7,983 bases of DNA from Flavobacteriales bacterium (lineage in GTDB: Bacteria > Bacteroidota > Bacteroidia > Flavobacteriales > BACL11). Below the pieces are notes generated by a model. The model was not told the DNA's origin and searched no databases. It saw only the letters and a program-made list of their open reading frames with translations. The stretch is from contig PBQB01000079.1 of the NCBI GenBank assembly GCA_002724895.1, positions 1-7,983 of the forward strand, read 5' to 3'. A program made the position numbers and the translations under genes. Shown piece after piece: positions 6,547 through 7,983 of the stretch (its first letter is position 1; the number at the start of each line of letters is the position of its first letter).

Positions 6547-7317
6547 ATGATAAAAAAAATTAAATTTTTTAAATATTTATTAAAACAACAAGAAACTTAT
6601 TTATCTAATCAAAATCTTCCTAAACATAAAAAAATTGACAAATCTTTAGGAAGTCAAAAAGGGCAGGTTGAATTTCTAATTAATAATTTTTTTAACTATG
6701 AAAAAAATGGTTTAAAAAAAAATGGTTACTTTGTGGATTTAGCATGTGCTGATGGAATTAAATACAACAATACTTATTTTCTAGAAAAGTATCTCAACTG
6801 GACTGGAATTTTAATTGAACCAAATCCAAAATTTAAAGATAGTATTGAAAAATATAGAATATCAAATTATGTAAATTATTGCATTGGTCAAAATAATACA
6901 GATATTGTTGATTTTAGAATAGATAATAAAATGCTAGGTGGAATTGTTGGTGAGAGTTTTGACAACAACACAAGAAACCGCAATAAAGAACTTGCTTCTT
7001 ATGAAACAATAACCCTTCAAACAAGAACTTTGGAGTCAGTACTGCATGAATTTAATGCTCCAAAGATAATTGATTATCTAAGCTTGGATGTTGAAGGTGC
7101 TGAAGAATTTATATTAAAAAATTTTAACTTTAAGAAATATAAATTTAAATTTTTAACAATAGAAAGACCGTCTGCTGATTTAGATATAAAGTTAGATTCT
7201 GAAGATTATGCTCAAGTACACCATTCAGGAATGGATGTATTCTATAGTCACAGAGAATTTCTTGACGAAATAAATTTTAACCCTAAGTTATTGTTTAAAA
7301 TTACACCACAAAAATAA
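6547..7317 (+). CDS. FkbM-family SAM-dependent methyltransferase
   Basis: This 256-aa cytoplasmic protein is predicted to O-methylate a sugar hydroxyl, probably in the surface glycan made by the neighbouring genes. Family signs in order are SQKGQVEFL (36-44), the SAM-binding loop YFVDLACADG (61-70), NNTYFLEKYLNWTG (74-87), ILIEPNP (88-94, with Glu91 in the usual ribose-binding place), TRTLESVL (159-166), the LSLDVEGAE motif (178-186) and IERP (205-208). Length is normal for the family, and 40 basic, lysine-rich residues precede the core. The loop is written LACADG where most relatives have VGANDG; the aspartates are kept, so activity is expected. The start is fixed by AGGA seven bases upstream and a preceding in-frame stop. 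It is convergent with the DNA glycosylase gene, 17 bp apart. The family is secure; the methylated position and acceptor are unknown. Confidence 0.88.
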   Translation: MIKKIKFFKYLLKQQETYLSNQNLPKHKKIDKSLGSQKGQVEFLINNFFNYEKNGLKKNGYFVDLACADGIKYNNTYFLEKYLNWTGILIEPNPKFKDSIEKYRISNYVNYCIGQNNTDIVDFRIDNKMLGGIVGESFDNNTRNRNKELASYETITLQTRTLESVLHEFNAPKIIDYLSLDVEGAEEFILKNFNFKKYKFKFLTIERPSADLDIKLDSEDYAQVHHSGMDVFYSHREFLDEINFNPKLLFKITPQK

Positions 7318-7334
7318 TATAAATTTATTTACTT

Positions 7335-7931
7335 TTACCCATCAACAAATTTCCATAAATGTATAGAGGCTATTGTTCTAAATGGTGACCATTTTGCTGC
7401 GTAATCATCGTAAGTATCCCAATTACTATCAAGATTTATCATTCCAGACCTTTTCATTGCCAATCTCAATCCAGCGTCTTTAGATGTAAAAATATCTAGT
7501 TTTCCCACACAGAATATTTCAAACATATTTAATGACCATGGACCAATTCCAAAAATTTTAAGTAAAGTATCTCTTAAGTCATCATCATTTAAATTTGCTA
7601 AATCTTCGAAACTTTCGCTTATAAAAAGTTCTGAAATTTCTTTAATTGTTTTTGCTTTATTAGTATTTAAACCTAATTTTTTAATATCATCAATATTGAG
7701 ATTTTTAAAATATTTTTCATCTAAAAATTCACAATTGAATTTTTTTCTTATGTTTTCAAAAATTGAATCTGCTGCTTTTGTAGATATAAATTGTGAAGTC
7801 ACAATCCAAACTAGAGAGTCAAATTGGTTTTTTCTGTTTGGCTTAAAAGGTATATGTCCATTTGCATCAATTATTTTTTTTAGTTTTTTATCCCTTTGTC
7901 TTAAATATTCTTCTTTTCTTGAAAATTTCAA
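7335..7931 (-). CDS. AlkA-type DNA-3-methyladenine glycosylase (HhH-GPD family)
   Basis: This 198-aa base-excision-repair enzyme should remove alkylated purines (3-methyladenine and others) from DNA by cutting the N-glycosidic bond. It has the HhH-GPD core: DKKLKKIIDANG (14-25), FDSLVWIVTSQFISTKAA (37-54), the helix-hairpin-helix around LLKIFGIGPWSL (123-134), and DIFTSKDAGL (146-155), where Asp152 aligns with the catalytic Asp238 of E. coli AlkA. WSPFRTIASIHLW (181-193) matches AlkA's WKPWRSYALLHIW. No C-terminal [4Fe-4S] cysteine set is present, which argues against the MutY/Nth branches. It lacks the N-terminal domain of E. coli AlkA, as in the shorter bacterial members. The start is a TTG at 7931; the upstream frame holds only ATT codons before a TAA at 7954-7956, and the next Met is deep in the protein. 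It is functionally unrelated to the sugar genes and may flank the island. Confidence 0.9.
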   Translation of the reverse strand: MKFSRKEEYLRQRDKKLKKIIDANGHIPFKPNRKNQFDSLVWIVTSQFISTKAADSIFENIRKKFNCEFLDEKYFKNLNIDDIKKLGLNTNKAKTIKEISELFISESFEDLANLNDDDLRDTLLKIFGIGPWSLNMFEIFCVGKLDIFTSKDAGLRLAMKRSGMINLDSNWDTYDDYAAKWSPFRTIASIHLWKFVDG

Positions 7932-7983
7932 TTTAAAAATAATGCTTAAAGAAGTTTAAAATATTGAAACAAACGATAAATTG

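Noticed and set aside
6701..6725. Direct repeat AAAAAAATGGTT copied within the FkbM-type gene
   Set aside because: It encodes KNGLKKNG, keeps the frame and lies outside the catalytic motifs; it is most likely a chance product of lysine/asparagine codons.
7696..7959. 87-aa plus-strand open frame opposite the DNA glycosylase gene
   Set aside because: It is antisense to a gene with clear family motifs; its Phe/Ser-rich composition is what the reverse of Lys/Glu-rich coding sequence gives.
1..7983. tRNA, rRNA, CRISPR array, insertion sequence or prophage signals
   Set aside because: No GC-richer RNA-like block, no regularly spaced repeats, no transposase or integrase motifs and no terminal inverted repeats were seen on either strand.

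Overview
This window looks like part of a surface-polysaccharide (O-antigen or capsule type) biosynthesis region of a very AT-rich, free-living Gram-negative bacterium. The extreme A/T bias, lysine/asparagine/isoleucine-rich proteins, very short gene gaps, near absence of Shine-Dalgarno sequences and ordinary use of the bacterial code (TGG for Trp, TGA as stop) would fit a marine genome-streamlined alphaproteobacterium of the SAR11/Pelagibacter type. That assignment is an inference from style; no marker gene is present to prove it.

Layout, left to right. (1) The 3' end of a gene entering from the left edge (2-256, +), probably a glycosyltransferase and perhaps of the GT25 type. It overlaps by 14 bp (2) a polytopic membrane GT-C-type glycosyltransferase (243-1991, +). 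(3) On the opposite strand, convergent with it, is an unusually long gene (2023-4569, -) encoding one polypeptide with three enzymes in series: an extended SDR nucleotide-sugar reductase/epimerase, an RmlC-like cupin, and a zinc-containing TylCIII/NovU-type sugar C-methyltransferase. (4) After a 142-bp, roughly 13% GC divergent spacer comes a small protein (4712-5230, +) with a GLHR motif of the ParB/sulfiredoxin GxHR type. It meets tail to tail, sharing a TTAA with both stop codons, (5) a 370-aa protein (5227-6339, -) that ends in a comparable GKHR motif and whose N-terminus distantly recalls LicD-type nucleotidyltransferase-fold proteins. (6) A 207-bp divergent gap contains a possible 50-aa ORF (6367-6519, +). 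(7) Next is an FkbM-family methyltransferase (6547-7317, +) and, convergent with it, (8) an AlkA-type 3-methyladenine DNA glycosylase (7335-7931, -), a DNA-repair gene that may mark the edge of the sugar region.

How the genes fit together (inference): the tri-domain protein would carry out the late steps of a C-methyl-branched deoxysugar (C-methylation, ring epimerisation/isomerisation, keto reduction). The GT-C enzyme and the truncated upstream gene would transfer sugars, and the FkbM enzyme would O-methylate glycan. The two GxHR proteins are the least understood part. The early steps (nucleotidylyltransferase, 4,6-dehydratase, 2,3-dehydratase) are not in the window. Gene direction changes at almost every boundary, so this is not a single operon and looks like a mosaic, exchange-prone region.
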